Origin: Mediterraneibacter butyricigenes
GTDB lineage: Bacteria > Bacillota > Clostridia > Lachnospirales > Lachnospiraceae
Assembly: GCF_003574295.1 (NCBI RefSeq)
Contig: NZ_BHGK01000001.1
Coordinates: forward strand, 2,108,001 to 2,172,000
DNA length: 64,000 bases
Direction: 5' to 3'
Each line of letters opens with the position of its first letter. The stretch's first letter is position 1. Under the pieces are notes generated by a model that saw only the letters and a program-made list of their open reading frames with translations, did no database searches and was not told the origin of the DNA. Both the position numbers and the translations under genes were made by a program. Of this stretch, positions 41,368 to 50,404 are shown in pieces.

Positions 41368-43089
41368 TTATTCAATAAAATCTGCTTTCTTTTTCAGTGC
41401 ATGATACAAGACGACTGACAATACAATACACCACAGAAGTGCCAGTCCTGCCACTGCGCCGATGATAATAATTACAGGTGAATTTCCGGTATTTCCAGAA
41501 GCTTCAGCCTGTACCCCGGTATCTTTTTCACCGATCCACCAGTGACCATTCTCTCCGATATATGGAGTCAGGCCATCCTGTCCGTCTTTCGCATCATCTC
41601 CGGTTACTTTTCCGAGATTGAGTGTGGTTCCATTTGTCAGGCTGATGAGAAGTTCACCATTTTCATTGATCTTTATTTGGGCAATCCCGATTCCGTCAGC
41701 CCCGTTTTTTCCATTAGTACCGGATGTGCCTGTATCTCCTTTTTCGCCATCTTTCCCATTGGTTCCTGCTGTACCAGTGTCTCCTTTTTCGCCATCTTTC
41801 CCATCGATACCTGACTTACCGGTATCACCTTTGACAGACGCTTGTACACCAGTATCAACATCATCCAGCCACCAGTGACCATTCTCTCCGATATATGGAA
41901 TAAGACCATCTTCTCCTTTTTCTCCAGTCTCTCCCTTTTCACCGGCATCCCCTTTCTCGCCGTTTGCTTTCACATTAAGAGAAGTCCAGGTCTGACCATC
42001 GTCATAGGAAACATACCAGTAATTATCCTCACCGATTTTCAACTGTGGTGTTATGCCGTCCTGTCCTGCGGCACCGGTATCGCCTTTATCACCTTTATCA
42101 CCCTTGTCTCCTTTGTCACCCTTTTCTCCAACGGAAGCAGGGTCAAGCCAGCCGGCATTCAATGTCAGATCGTCCGTAATAGCTGTGCTGAAATCAAACC
42201 CTGTGCCATCTGCTTTTCTCCATCCCGTGAATACAAATACATTTCCGGTATTTCCAGGTGCTTCAAGAGAAGCGGCTCTGCCGCCTGACGGAAGAACCTG
42301 AATTGCAAATACGGCATCGCCATTCCTATAAGTAACTGTTTTTCCGACGGTCATTCCATCTTGAAGAGCACCATAGTATATTCCGCCGCTCACGACAGCT
42401 TTAATGCTCGCAGTCCCTATATTTTTTATTTCTCCGTAAAAAGAAGTGATAGACGTAGCTGTATTGCAGATGGTTCCCCGGTTACTGACTTCACAATCTA
42501 ATCTGCCGCCGTTCGCATAGATCTTTCCTTTGTTTGTCAAAGAGGTATCATTTGTAAATCTGGCCGTACCGCTTATCATAAATGAAGCATGACGCTCCAG
42601 ATTTAAAGAAGCACCTTTGCCAAAGCTACCTCCGGTCATATTGATCGAAACAGCAGTTTGATCATAAGCAGCCGTACTTGCATCAATCTCAGCGCCGCAA
42701 ATTGCACCACCTACAGGAATTGATGAATCATCATGACCGGAATTGGGATTGCTGTCCTGAATGGTTAATTTCACTCCGGAGATATAACTGATATCGTCGC
42801 CGTAAATAACACGTGATCCCGAGTGTAAATCAAACAATGTGCCACCTGATTTTTGCAACACATGTCCGTTCAGATCAATCGTAACCGTTTTGTTCTCCTT
42901 AATAGTGATCGTATCGGAAAGCGTTACATCACTGTCCAGATAATAATTACCACTTTCCAGACTCTTTCCACTATACTCGTCTGTCAGTTTTGTCCAGCCG
43001 GTAAAGTCTGACGCGTATACCACGGGCATTGGCATAAAGCACAATGCAATACACAATAGAAGCAGGATACTCCAGATTTGTTTTTTCAT
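41368..43089 (-). CDS. Surface protein with beta-solenoid-like and collagen-like domains, membrane-anchored
   Basis: A 573-residue exported protein with signal peptide (residues 1-27). A repetitive strand-rich region of the pectin-lyase/right-handed beta type follows (about 45-250: KTVTIDLNGHVLQKSGGTLF, INMTGGSFGKGASL). Then comes an InlB-like strand (VFTGWRKADGTGFDFS, TLNAGW). The C-terminal half has collagen-like Gly-X-Y blocks (GEKGDKGDKGDKGD) and two copies of a Trp-rich module (PYIGENGHWW, DTGVQA). It ends in a membrane helix plus KKK. It probably adheres to host or mucus. AGGAAACC lies upstream of the start. Confidence 0.85.
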   Translation of the reverse strand: MKKQIWSILLLLCIALCFMPMPVVYASDFTGWTKLTDEYSGKSLESGNYYLDSDVTLSDTITIKENKTVTIDLNGHVLQKSGGTLFDLHSGSRVIYGDDISYISGVKLTIQDSNPNSGHDDSSIPVGGAICGAEIDASTAAYDQTAVSINMTGGSFGKGASLNLERHASFMISGTARFTNDTSLTNKGKIYANGGRLDCEVSNRGTICNTATSITSFYGEIKNIGTASIKAVVSGGIYYGALQDGMTVGKTVTYRNGDAVFAIQVLPSGGRAASLEAPGNTGNVFVFTGWRKADGTGFDFSTAITDDLTLNAGWLDPASVGEKGDKGDKGDKGDKGDTGAAGQDGITPQLKIGEDNYWYVSYDDGQTWTSLNVKANGEKGDAGEKGETGEKGEDGLIPYIGENGHWWLDDVDTGVQASVKGDTGKSGIDGKDGEKGDTGTAGTNGKDGEKGDTGTSGTNGKNGADGIGIAQIKINENGELLISLTNGTTLNLGKVTGDDAKDGQDGLTPYIGENGHWWIGEKDTGVQAEASGNTGNSPVIIIIGAVAGLALLWCIVLSVVLYHALKKKADFIE

Positions 43090-43239
43090 AAGGTTTCCTC
43101 CGTTCGTACAATGACTGTTTAAAATATAATTTCATCCGCATATGAAATTGCATATATGCAACCATATTCTCAGTCTTTTTTGTATCTTAACATACAGGAA
43201 TATTTCGCACATCGTCCATTTGGGTAAAAAAATGGACAT

Positions 43240-43277
43240 AAAAAAGGAGCTGCCCAGTTCTGGGCAACTCCTTCTTT
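43240..43277 (-). terminator. Terminator of the hsp20 gene
   Basis: GGAGTTGCCC pairs with GGGCAGCTCC around AGAACT, followed on the minus strand by TTTTTT. One G-T mismatch in the stem. Confidence 0.88.
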
Positions 43278-43290
43278 TATGGAGGAAAGA

Positions 43291-43743
43291 TTATCCTTCA
43301 ATGGAAATATAATGCTTTTTCTCTTCGACGGCCTGTTCTTTTGCCTTCGGAACAAAGAAGGAAAGAATACCGTTCTCATATTTCGGATGGATATCGGCTT
43401 CTGTAATATGTTCTCCGACATAGAAGCTTCGGCTCATACCACCGGCATAACGCTCACGGCGGATATATTTGCCATCCTTATCCTGCTCGTCTTTATCCAG
43501 ACCCTTCTCAGCACTGACGGTTACGGTACCATCGTGCAACTCAATCTGGATCTCATCTTTCTTAAATCCCGGCAGATCAATGTCAACCTGGAATCCGTCT
43601 TCTTTTTCTTTTACATCGGTCTTCATAAGGTTCTTTGCGTGTTTACCATACAAAGTTTTGTCAACATCCGGGAAAGCCGGAAAAGCAAAATCGTTCATAA
43701 AATCATCAAATAAGTTTTCTCCAAAAATACTAGGCATCATCAT
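43291..43743 (-). CDS. Hsp20/alpha-crystallin small heat-shock protein
   Basis: A 150-residue small heat-shock protein. The N-terminal region is short. The alpha-crystallin domain spans about 40-140 (DVKEKEDGFQVDIDLPGFKK, IQIELHDGTVTVSAEK), with the conserved AxxxGVL-like turn (ENGILSFFVPK) near the end. It holds unfolded proteins without ATP. It is preceded by a CIRCE element and a matching promoter 140 bases upstream, so it is very likely under HrcA control. AAGGAGAAATGACTT precedes the start. Confidence 0.95.
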   Translation of the reverse strand: MMMPSIFGENLFDDFMNDFAFPAFPDVDKTLYGKHAKNLMKTDVKEKEDGFQVDIDLPGFKKDEIQIELHDGTVTVSAEKGLDKDEQDKDGKYIRRERYAGGMSRSFYVGEHITEADIHPKYENGILSFFVPKAKEQAVEEKKHYISIEG

Positions 43744-43882
43744 AAGTCATTTCTCCTTCCAATTTTTAAACTTTGATAATTCGCACGATCGGAGAAATCC
43801 GAGGTGTTTCAATTTGGTAAGAACATCGGACTTTTGGGATATCAGTTCTTTCTTTTTATCCCTCTTCCTTTGTTCTATTTGT

Positions 43883-43925
43883 ACTATAACACACATTATT
43901 AGCAATGTAAAGAGGTGAGTGCTAA
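43883..43925 (-). promoter_or_regulatory. CIRCE operator overlapping the hsp20 promoter
   Basis: TTAGCAATG (43899-43907), nine bases, then GAGTGCTAA (43917-43925): the CIRCE consensus with two changes in the left arm and the exact 9-base spacer. A minus-strand promoter, TTTACA (43906-43911) with 17-bp spacer to TATAGT (43883-43888), overlaps it. HrcA binding would repress hsp20. Confidence 0.88.
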
Positions 43926-44054
43926 AAAGTTGTGAACATTGTGTGAACATCGAATTCATGATATAATGAGCGTTAGCGTCAAGCACCGAAGGTGCGTGCC
44001 GTGGGATAATAACTCTATATGAGTGAAGCAGAAAGAAAAAGAGGACACAGATCT

Positions 44055-45158
44055 ATGAAGCATGTGGAAAAATGGAAAAAACAAATCCTGTGGCTGGTGT
44101 TATCCTCTCTGTTATTGTTCAGTGGCTGTGGCTCCACACAGTCTGCTGACAGGAGTGATGCAGAGGTTACAGCATCTGCCGGAGCAGTTACGCAAAATCA
44201 GGAGGAAGCGACAAGTTCAGACGAGTCGGATGCAAAGGCGGATGTGGAGACAGACCTGGAACTCCAGAGTCAGTCTCAGTCCGATGCGGCCAATGCATCC
44301 TATATATTGTCAGAAGCCCCGGAATATTCGGGAAGCCCGTATGTGGTGCTTGAGAATAACGAACCGGATTTTACGGAAAATGACCGGACAACGGAAGCGT
44401 TTGAAACATACAGTAATCTGGATGCGCTGGGAAGATGCCAGGTTGCCTATGCAAATATCTGCAAGGAACTGATGCCTATCGAAGAACGGGGCAGGATCGG
44501 AATGATCAAGCCTTCGGGATGGCATACCGTAAAATATAATGACATCATTGATGGAAATTATCTGTATAACCGGTGTCATCTGATCGGATACCAACTGGCA
44601 GGGGAAAATGCCAATGAGAAAAATCTGATCACAGGAACCAGATATCTGAACGTGCAGGGAATGTTACCGTTTGAGGATGAAGTGGCAGACTATGTGAAAC
44701 GTACCGGGAATCATGTACTGTACCGTGTAACACCGATCTTTCAGGGCGAAGAACTGGTGGCGCGAGGCGTGAAAATGGAAGCAGAATCGGTGGAGGACAA
44801 TGGAACAGGGGTGAAGTTCCACGTATATTGCTATAATGTGCAGCCGGGGATCGGCATTGATTATGCCACCGGAGACAGTTGGAGACAGGATGCAGACGAG
44901 GTGAGTTCCGCCGCCGAATCGTCTGCGACAAACGGAAAGAGTGTTGCAAATGTACAGGTAGATGCGGCAGGAAACAACCAGTCCGAGGCAGGGGCGCAAA
45001 CGGAAACTTATATTTTGAATCAGAATACCAAAAAGTTCCACAAGCCATCCTGTTCCAGTGTAAAGACGATCAAGGATACGAATCGCGGAGAGTTTACCGG
45101 GAGTCGGGAGGATCTGATCAGTCAGGGATACGAGCCCTGCGGACGCTGTCATCCGTAA
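44055..45158 (+). CDS. Exported DNA/RNA non-specific endonuclease lipoprotein with C-terminal Ada-type zinc motif
   Basis: A 367-residue lipoprotein (lipobox LFSGC, Cys 25). An acidic, Ser/Gln-rich linker (about 30-85) leads to a beta-beta-alpha-Me nuclease domain of the EndA/Endonuclease_NS type. NRCHLIGYQL near residue 171 holds the catalytic His, and NEKNLITGTRYLN the metal Asn. After a low-complexity linker, the last 50 residues are a zinc-binding module as in Ada N-termini (FHKPSCSSVK, GYEPCGRCHP). It would degrade extracellular DNA or RNA at the cell surface. ATG 44055 is preferred over ATG 44019, with GAGG ten bases before. Confidence 0.88.
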   Translation: MKHVEKWKKQILWLVLSSLLLFSGCGSTQSADRSDAEVTASAGAVTQNQEEATSSDESDAKADVETDLELQSQSQSDAANASYILSEAPEYSGSPYVVLENNEPDFTENDRTTEAFETYSNLDALGRCQVAYANICKELMPIEERGRIGMIKPSGWHTVKYNDIIDGNYLYNRCHLIGYQLAGENANEKNLITGTRYLNVQGMLPFEDEVADYVKRTGNHVLYRVTPIFQGEELVARGVKMEAESVEDNGTGVKFHVYCYNVQPGIGIDYATGDSWRQDADEVSSAAESSATNGKSVANVQVDAAGNNQSEAGAQTETYILNQNTKKFHKPSCSSVKTIKDTNRGEFTGSREDLISQGYEPCGRCHP

Positions 45159-45161
45159 AAT

Positions 45162-45242
45162 ATGGACTGCAATGAAGTAAAGTTGGCGCCGGAGTTTGAT
45201 GAGCAGGGCGTAGCATGCTATAAGCTGGAAGGCGGAGAGTAA
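45162..45242 (+). CDS. Possible 26-residue peptide or gene remnant
   Basis: ATG 45162 opens 26 codons in the same frame as the nuclease, right after its stop, ending with TAA 45240-45242. Beyond it the frame stays open for 15 codons (LNEYYVIGQLTGEKK). The sequence looks coding (LAPEFDEQGVACYKLEGG) but has no ribosome binding site. It is probably the tail of a deleted gene. No family recognised. Confidence 0.25.
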   Translation: MDCNEVKLAPEFDEQGVACYKLEGGE

Positions 45243-45286
45243 CTGAATGAATACTATGTAATCGGTCAGCTGACAGGAGAAAAGAA

Positions 45287-46231
45287 ATGATAAAGATTGA
45301 TTTGATTACCGGATTCTTAGGATCCGGTAAAACTACTTTTATAAAGAAATATGCCCGGTATCTGATGGACAAGGGACTGAATATCGGGATTCTGGAAAAT
45401 GATTACGGAGCCATCAACGTGGATATGATGCTTTTGAAAGATCTGGAAGGGGAACAGTGTGAGCTGGAAATGATCTCCGGTGGATGTGATCAGGAAACCC
45501 ACAGAAGACGGTTTCGTACCAAACTGATTGCCATGGGCATGTGCGGATATGACCGGATCCTCGTGGAACCTTCCGGAATCTATGATGTGGATGAATTCTT
45601 TGATGCGCTGCGGGAAGATCCAGTGGATCGCTGGTATGAAGTGGGAAGTGTGATCGCGGTGGTCAATGCCTGCCTGGATGACCATCTGACGGAGCACGAA
45701 GCGTATTATCTGGCGTCGGAAGTAGCAGATGCGGGGTGTGTGCTGCTTAGCCGAATGGAAGAAGCAGGCGAAGAGCAGGCCAGGAAGACCTTGGAGATGC
45801 TGGAAACTGCGTTACAGGAAATCGGCTGTAAAAAGAAGGTACAGGAGTGTGTACTGGCAAAGAACTGGGAAGATCTGACGGAAGAAGATTTTGCCCGGAT
45901 CCAAAATGTGGGAATGCAGCAGAACAGCTACCAAAAGAAATGGTTCCCGGAAGAAGAATCCTTTGAAACGGCATTTTTTATGAATCTGGATATCGAGAGG
46001 AAGCAGGCAGAAACGTTGGTGCAGAGCCTGTTCGAAGATTCGGATTGTGGGAAAATTATCCGGGTGAAGGGCTTTTTGCAGGATGGGAATCAATGGCTGG
46101 AGTTAAATGCCACAAGAGGCGGCTACGAGATCCGAACGGCACAAGACGGACAGAATGTGTGGATCGTGATCGGGGAAAGGCTTAAAAAAGAGCGAATTGA
46201 AGCAAGAATGCAACGGGAATTCGCGAAATAA
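45287..46231 (+). CDS. CobW/UreG-like P-loop GTPase
   Basis: A 314-residue GTPase of the G3E (CobW/HypB/UreG) family. Walker A GFLGSGKTT is at residues 9-17, a Walker B-like VNVDM/LENDYG region follows, and the base motif LSRM-E is degenerate. The family metal motif CxCC is replaced by GGCDQETH at about residues 65-72, so metal binding may differ. A C-terminal domain follows (about 230-310) as in CobW_C. Such proteins insert metals into enzymes. ACAGGAGAAAAGAA precedes the start. Confidence 0.8.
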   Translation: MIKIDLITGFLGSGKTTFIKKYARYLMDKGLNIGILENDYGAINVDMMLLKDLEGEQCELEMISGGCDQETHRRRFRTKLIAMGMCGYDRILVEPSGIYDVDEFFDALREDPVDRWYEVGSVIAVVNACLDDHLTEHEAYYLASEVADAGCVLLSRMEEAGEEQARKTLEMLETALQEIGCKKKVQECVLAKNWEDLTEEDFARIQNVGMQQNSYQKKWFPEEESFETAFFMNLDIERKQAETLVQSLFEDSDCGKIIRVKGFLQDGNQWLELNATRGGYEIRTAQDGQNVWIVIGERLKKERIEARMQREFAK

Positions 46232-46263
46232 CTACTGCAATTCAGTAGGAAATATGGTATAAT
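46226..46263 (+). promoter_or_regulatory. Promoter and inverted repeat upstream of the AGCS gene
   Basis: TATAAT (46258-46263) with an extended TGG before it. A CTACTG-CAATT-CAGTAG inverted repeat lies just upstream (about 46231-46248), covering the poor -35 region, so repressor control is possible. Confidence 0.45.
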
Positions 46264-46312
46264 CCTTAAGTTATTATCGTAGAAAATCGATCCAAAAGAG
46301 AAAGGGATTATT

Positions 46313-47701
46313 ATGTTAGCGACAATTGAATCTGTAAATAGCGTGGTCAACAACTTTATCTGGGGTGTTCCCGCTATGCTCTGTATTATCGGAGTAGGAC
46401 TGGTCTTAAGTGTCAGAACCGGATTTCTCCAGATCCGAAAGTTCCCCTATGCGATGAAGATTACGCTGGGACGTATGTTGAAAAAGAAGGAGGCTTCTGA
46501 CGGAGCTATGACGCCGTTTCAGGCAGTCTGTACTGCACTGGCGGCGACGGTTGGAACGGGAAATATTGCCGGAGTTGCCGGAGCAATCGCAATCGGCGGA
46601 CCGGGAGCCGTTTTCTGGATGTGGATTTCCGCCCTGCTTGGAATGTGTACCAAGTTCTCAGAAGTTACCCTGGCGGTACATTTTCGTGAGGTTAATGAGG
46701 ATGGAGAATATGTGGGCGGACCGATGTACTACATTAAGAATGGTCTGGCGAAACACTGGCATTTCCTGGCGTATTTATTCGCAGCATTTGGTGTGTTGAC
46801 CGTATTCGGAACCGGAAACGCAACCCAGGTCAACACCATTACCACAGCCATTGATTCCGCATTGTTTAATTACAACGTGATCGGAGAGGGCAGTGTGAAG
46901 ACACTGAACCTGATCATCGGAATCGTGCTGGCGATTCTGATTGCGCTGATCCTGCTTGGAGGAATCAAACGAATCGGACAGGTGACAGAACGTCTGGTAC
47001 CGTTTATGGCAGTGCTTTATATTTTACTTGCACTGGGAATCATTGTACTGAATATCGGGCATATTCCGGCGGTCTTTGCTTCCATTTTCAAGGGGGCGTT
47101 CTCACCGGCATCCGTAACCGGTGGCGCAGTGGGCAGCTTCTTTATGAGTATGAAAAAGGGCGTTTCCAGAGGAATCTTCTCCAATGAAGCCGGACTTGGT
47201 ACCGGATCCATCGCCCATGCCTGCGCAGATACAAGAAAGCCGGTAAAACAGGGATTCTTCGGAATCTTTGAAGTCTTTGTAGATACGATCGTGATCTGTA
47301 CACTGACTGCATTGGTTATCCTTTGCAGCGGAGTTCCGGTAGGATATGGTGCCGCAGCCGGTGCAGAGCTTACCATCAGCGGATTTACCGCAGTGTATGG
47401 CAACTTGGTGTCCATCTTTACCGCAGTGGCAATGTGCTGTTTCGCATTTTCCACCATCATCGGCTGGGGACTGTACGGAGCAAGATGTATCGAGTTCCTG
47501 TTTGGAACCAGAGTGAACAAGCCGTTTATGTTGGTATACTCTCTGGTAGCCATCGTCGGAGCGACCATGGATCTGGGATTGATGTGGAGCATTGCGGAGA
47601 CATTTAACGGTCTGATGGCAATCCCGAACCTGATCGCAGTCTTCCTGTTGTCCGGTGTGGTTGTGAAGATGGTAAAAGAATATTTTGAAACGGAAAAATA
47701 A
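46313..47701 (+). CDS. Alanine/glycine:cation symporter (AGCS family)
   Basis: A 462-residue polytopic membrane protein of the sodium:alanine/glycine symporter family. Signature motifs are AATVGTGNIAGVAGAIAIGG near residue 80, AGLGTGSIAHACADT and the family C-terminal GLMAIPNLIAVFLLSG. It imports alanine or glycine with Na+ or H+. AAAGGGATTATT precedes ATG 46313. Confidence 0.95.
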   Translation: MLATIESVNSVVNNFIWGVPAMLCIIGVGLVLSVRTGFLQIRKFPYAMKITLGRMLKKKEASDGAMTPFQAVCTALAATVGTGNIAGVAGAIAIGGPGAVFWMWISALLGMCTKFSEVTLAVHFREVNEDGEYVGGPMYYIKNGLAKHWHFLAYLFAAFGVLTVFGTGNATQVNTITTAIDSALFNYNVIGEGSVKTLNLIIGIVLAILIALILLGGIKRIGQVTERLVPFMAVLYILLALGIIVLNIGHIPAVFASIFKGAFSPASVTGGAVGSFFMSMKKGVSRGIFSNEAGLGTGSIAHACADTRKPVKQGFFGIFEVFVDTIVICTLTALVILCSGVPVGYGAAAGAELTISGFTAVYGNLVSIFTAVAMCCFAFSTIIGWGLYGARCIEFLFGTRVNKPFMLVYSLVAIVGATMDLGLMWSIAETFNGLMAIPNLIAVFLLSGVVVKMVKEYFETEK

Positions 47702-47754
47702 TGTGTTAAAATAGCAGCAGATGATAGCAAATAGCAGGAAAGGAGACATGAAAC

Positions 47755-48270
47755 ATGGATTTTATGACATTGGCAAAAGAAAGATATTCGGTACGTGATT
47801 ATAAGGATACTCCGATTGAAGAAGAAAAGCTTCAGAAGATTCTGGAAGCAGGACGGATCGCTCCGACAGCAAAGAATAATCAGGCATATCGTGTGTATGT
47901 GTTAAAGAGTGAAGCAGCAGTTGCAAAGATCCGTGAACTGAGTCGCTGTGCATTCAACGCACCGATCGTCCTTCTGTTTACCTATAACAAAGATGAAGAG
48001 TGGTTCAACACGAAAGAGGAAGATTACCGCTCCGGGCAGGAAGATGCAAGTATCGTGGCAACCCACATGATGTTGCAGGCACAGGAACTGGAAATCGGCT
48101 CTTGTTGGGTGAATGTATTCCCACCGTCAGAGGTGATCGAGGCATTTGACATCCCGGCAAATGAAAGACCGGTTCTGCTGATGCCGATTGGTTATCCATC
48201 AGACAAGTCAGTACCGTCTGAGCGTCATACGCTGTATCGTGACATGGAGGAGTTAGTGAAGGTGTTATAA
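47755..48270 (+). CDS. Nitroreductase family protein
   Basis: A 171-residue FMN-dependent nitroreductase-like protein with N-terminal RYSVRDYKDTPI and EAGRIAPTAKNNQAY, typical of the family. It reduces flavins, nitro compounds or quinones with NAD(P)H. One base separates it from tcdA, so the three genes to 50327 form one operon. AAAGGAGACATGAAAC precedes the start. Confidence 0.9.
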   Translation: MDFMTLAKERYSVRDYKDTPIEEEKLQKILEAGRIAPTAKNNQAYRVYVLKSEAAVAKIRELSRCAFNAPIVLLFTYNKDEEWFNTKEEDYRSGQEDASIVATHMMLQAQELEIGSCWVNVFPPSEVIEAFDIPANERPVLLMPIGYPSDKSVPSERHTLYRDMEELVKVL

Positions 48271-48271
48271 G

Positions 48272-49114
48272 ATGTTAAATCAGTTTTCAAGAACAGAATT
48301 GCTGCTTGGGAATGCAGCAATGGAGAAATTAGCAGGCTCTAAGGTTGCCGTTTTCGGGATCGGTGGAGTCGGAGGATATGTAGTGGAAGCGCTGGCACGC
48401 AGTGGTGTGGGCGCTTTTGACTTGATTGATGATGATAAAGTCTGCCTGACAAATATCAATCGTCAGATCATTGCCACCAGAAAAACGGTGGGGCGGTATA
48501 AGACAGACGTAATGAAAGAACGGATCCTGGAGATCAATCCGGATGCAAAGGTGGAAATCCACAATTGCTTCTATTTGCCGGAAACCAAGGATGAATTTGA
48601 TTTTAAAGAGTATGATTATGTAGTCGATGCGGTGGATACGGTGACAGCCAAGATCCAACTTGTTCTGGAGGCTCAGGAGGCGGGCGTTCCGATTATTAGC
48701 AGTATGGGAGCCGGCAATAAGCTGGATCCGTCAGCGTTTGAGGTGGCGGATATCTATAAGACTTCCGTATGCCCGCTGGCAAAAGTCATGCGACGGGAGT
48801 TGAAGAAGCGGGGCGTGAAACATTTAAAAGTCGTGTATTCCAAAGAAAAGGCACTGGCTCCGATCGAGGATATGGCTATCAGTTGTCGGGCACACTGTAT
48901 CTGTCCGCCGGGAGCAGCAAGAAAATGTACCGAGCGCCGGGCAATTCCGGGATCGACGGCATTTGTACCATCCGTGGTGGGACTGATCATCGCAGGAGAA
49001 GTGGTAAAAGATCTGACGACAAAGGAAATGGAAGAAGCACGAAAGAAGATGGAGGAAGATCTGCAGAAGATCAAAGAGGAACAAACGCGGAAAAAGGAGC
49101 AGACACATGAGTGA
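48272..49114 (+). CDS. tcdA: tRNA threonylcarbamoyladenosine dehydratase (E1-like)
   Basis: A 280-residue ThiF/MoeB/E1-like adenylating enzyme. The nucleotide-binding FGIGGVGGYVVEALARSGVG (near residue 27) and GAGNKLDPS motifs match TcdA (CsdL), which uses ATP to cyclise t6A37 of tRNA. The last 25 residues are Lys/Glu-rich. It overlaps the start of the next gene by 8 bases. The rhodanese-TtcA fusion directly downstream places two tRNA-modifying activities together. Confidence 0.92.
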   Translation: MLNQFSRTELLLGNAAMEKLAGSKVAVFGIGGVGGYVVEALARSGVGAFDLIDDDKVCLTNINRQIIATRKTVGRYKTDVMKERILEINPDAKVEIHNCFYLPETKDEFDFKEYDYVVDAVDTVTAKIQLVLEAQEAGVPIISSMGAGNKLDPSAFEVADIYKTSVCPLAKVMRRELKKRGVKHLKVVYSKEKALAPIEDMAISCRAHCICPPGAARKCTERRAIPGSTAFVPSVVGLIIAGEVVKDLTTKEMEEARKKMEEDLQKIKEEQTRKKEQTHE

Positions 49115-50327
49115 GACAGAGATCACCTGGGGTGAGGTGAAAGTATTAGAGGAAGGCTCATACAGCCTGATCGATATCCGGGATGATTCCAGTGTCGCTT
49201 ACGGAATGATTCCGGGAGCCAGACAGATTGTCCAGAGCAAGCTGGAAGAATCTTTAGAAGAACTTCCGAAAGACCGGTTGCTGATTCTGTACTGTATGCG
49301 TGGAATTTTCAGTGTGGATGCGGCAGAAATGCTGAGAGAACATGGCTTTCAGGCAAAAAGTTTAAAAGGCGGATATGCATCCTGGCTGGTCAGTCAGATG
49401 GAGGAAGAAAAAGAACAGGATCCGGAGCAGAACCGGGCAGCAGAGATTGAACTGAGCATTCGCAAGAAATTCCATCGGGCGTTATTTTCCCAGTTCGCAA
49501 AAGCAATCCGGGAATATGATCTGGTACAGGAAAATGACAAGATTGCGGTCTGCATTTCCGGCGGAAAAGACTCCATGCTGATGGCGAAACTGTTTCAGGA
49601 ATTGAAACGCCATAATAAATTTCATTTTGAACTGGTCTTTCTGGTGATGGATCCGGGTTACAGCGAAGTGAACCGGAAAGTGATCGAGAACAATGCGAAA
49701 TTGATGGGGATTCCGATTACAGTATTCGAGACGGAAATTTTCGATGCGGTCTATGATATTGAGAAATCGCCCTGTTATGTCTGTGCCAGAATGAGACGGG
49801 GATATCTGTACAGTAAGGCGAAAGAACTGGGATGCAATAAGATTGCGTTGGGACATCATTATGACGATGTGATTGAGACAATCCTGATGGGAATGTTGTA
49901 CTCGGCACAGGTACAGACCATGATGCCGAAGCTGCACAGCACCAATTTTGAAGGGATGGAACTGATCCGTCCCATGTATCTGATCCGGGAGGATGATATT
50001 AAGCACTGGAGAGATTACAATGGCCTGCATTTTATTCAGTGTGCCTGCCGGTTTACCGATACCTGTACTACCTGCGACCCGGATGGCCGCAGCGTTTCCA
50101 AACGTATGGAGATCAAGAATCTGATCGCAGAGTTGAAAAAGGTTAATCCGTTTGTGGAAGGAAACATTTTCCGGAGTGTGGAAAATGTAAACTTAAGCAC
50201 CGTTGTTGCTTATAAAAAAGACGGATTGAAACATTCTTTCCTGGAAACTTACGACGAACCGAAGGGAAAAGCGGAAGAGAAGCAGGAAACACAAGGAAAA
50301 ACGTCAGATCCAACGGAGAAAGAATAA
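49107..50327 (+). CDS. Rhodanese-TtcA fusion (tRNA 2-thiocytidine synthase with own sulfur-carrier domain)
   Basis: A 406-residue fusion. Residues 1-105 are a rhodanese domain with its active-site cysteine in YCMRG (C63). Residues about 115-370 are a PP-loop ATPase with SGGKDS (151-156), the two cysteine motifs CYVC and CTTC with a TCT context, and GHHYDDVIET, matching TtcA (thiolation of C32 in tRNA). In this fusion the rhodanese likely supplies persulfide sulfur to the TtcA domain. The tail is Glu/Lys-rich and probably disordered. It overlaps tcdA by 8 bases. Confidence 0.88.
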   Translation: MSETEITWGEVKVLEEGSYSLIDIRDDSSVAYGMIPGARQIVQSKLEESLEELPKDRLLILYCMRGIFSVDAAEMLREHGFQAKSLKGGYASWLVSQMEEEKEQDPEQNRAAEIELSIRKKFHRALFSQFAKAIREYDLVQENDKIAVCISGGKDSMLMAKLFQELKRHNKFHFELVFLVMDPGYSEVNRKVIENNAKLMGIPITVFETEIFDAVYDIEKSPCYVCARMRRGYLYSKAKELGCNKIALGHHYDDVIETILMGMLYSAQVQTMMPKLHSTNFEGMELIRPMYLIREDDIKHWRDYNGLHFIQCACRFTDTCTTCDPDGRSVSKRMEIKNLIAELKKVNPFVEGNIFRSVENVNLSTVVAYKKDGLKHSFLETYDEPKGKAEEKQETQGKTSDPTEKE

Positions 50328-50404
50328 TCAGAGAATCTGAAATTAGTGTGAGAAATCAGGCTTGAGAAAGTCGAATGATTGGAAATGGCAGAAATTGTAA
50401 GAGA

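Noticed and set aside
41542-42301. Plus-strand frames opposite the second collagen-like protein
   Set aside because: Shadow frames created by the Gly-X-Y repeats of the real minus-strand gene.
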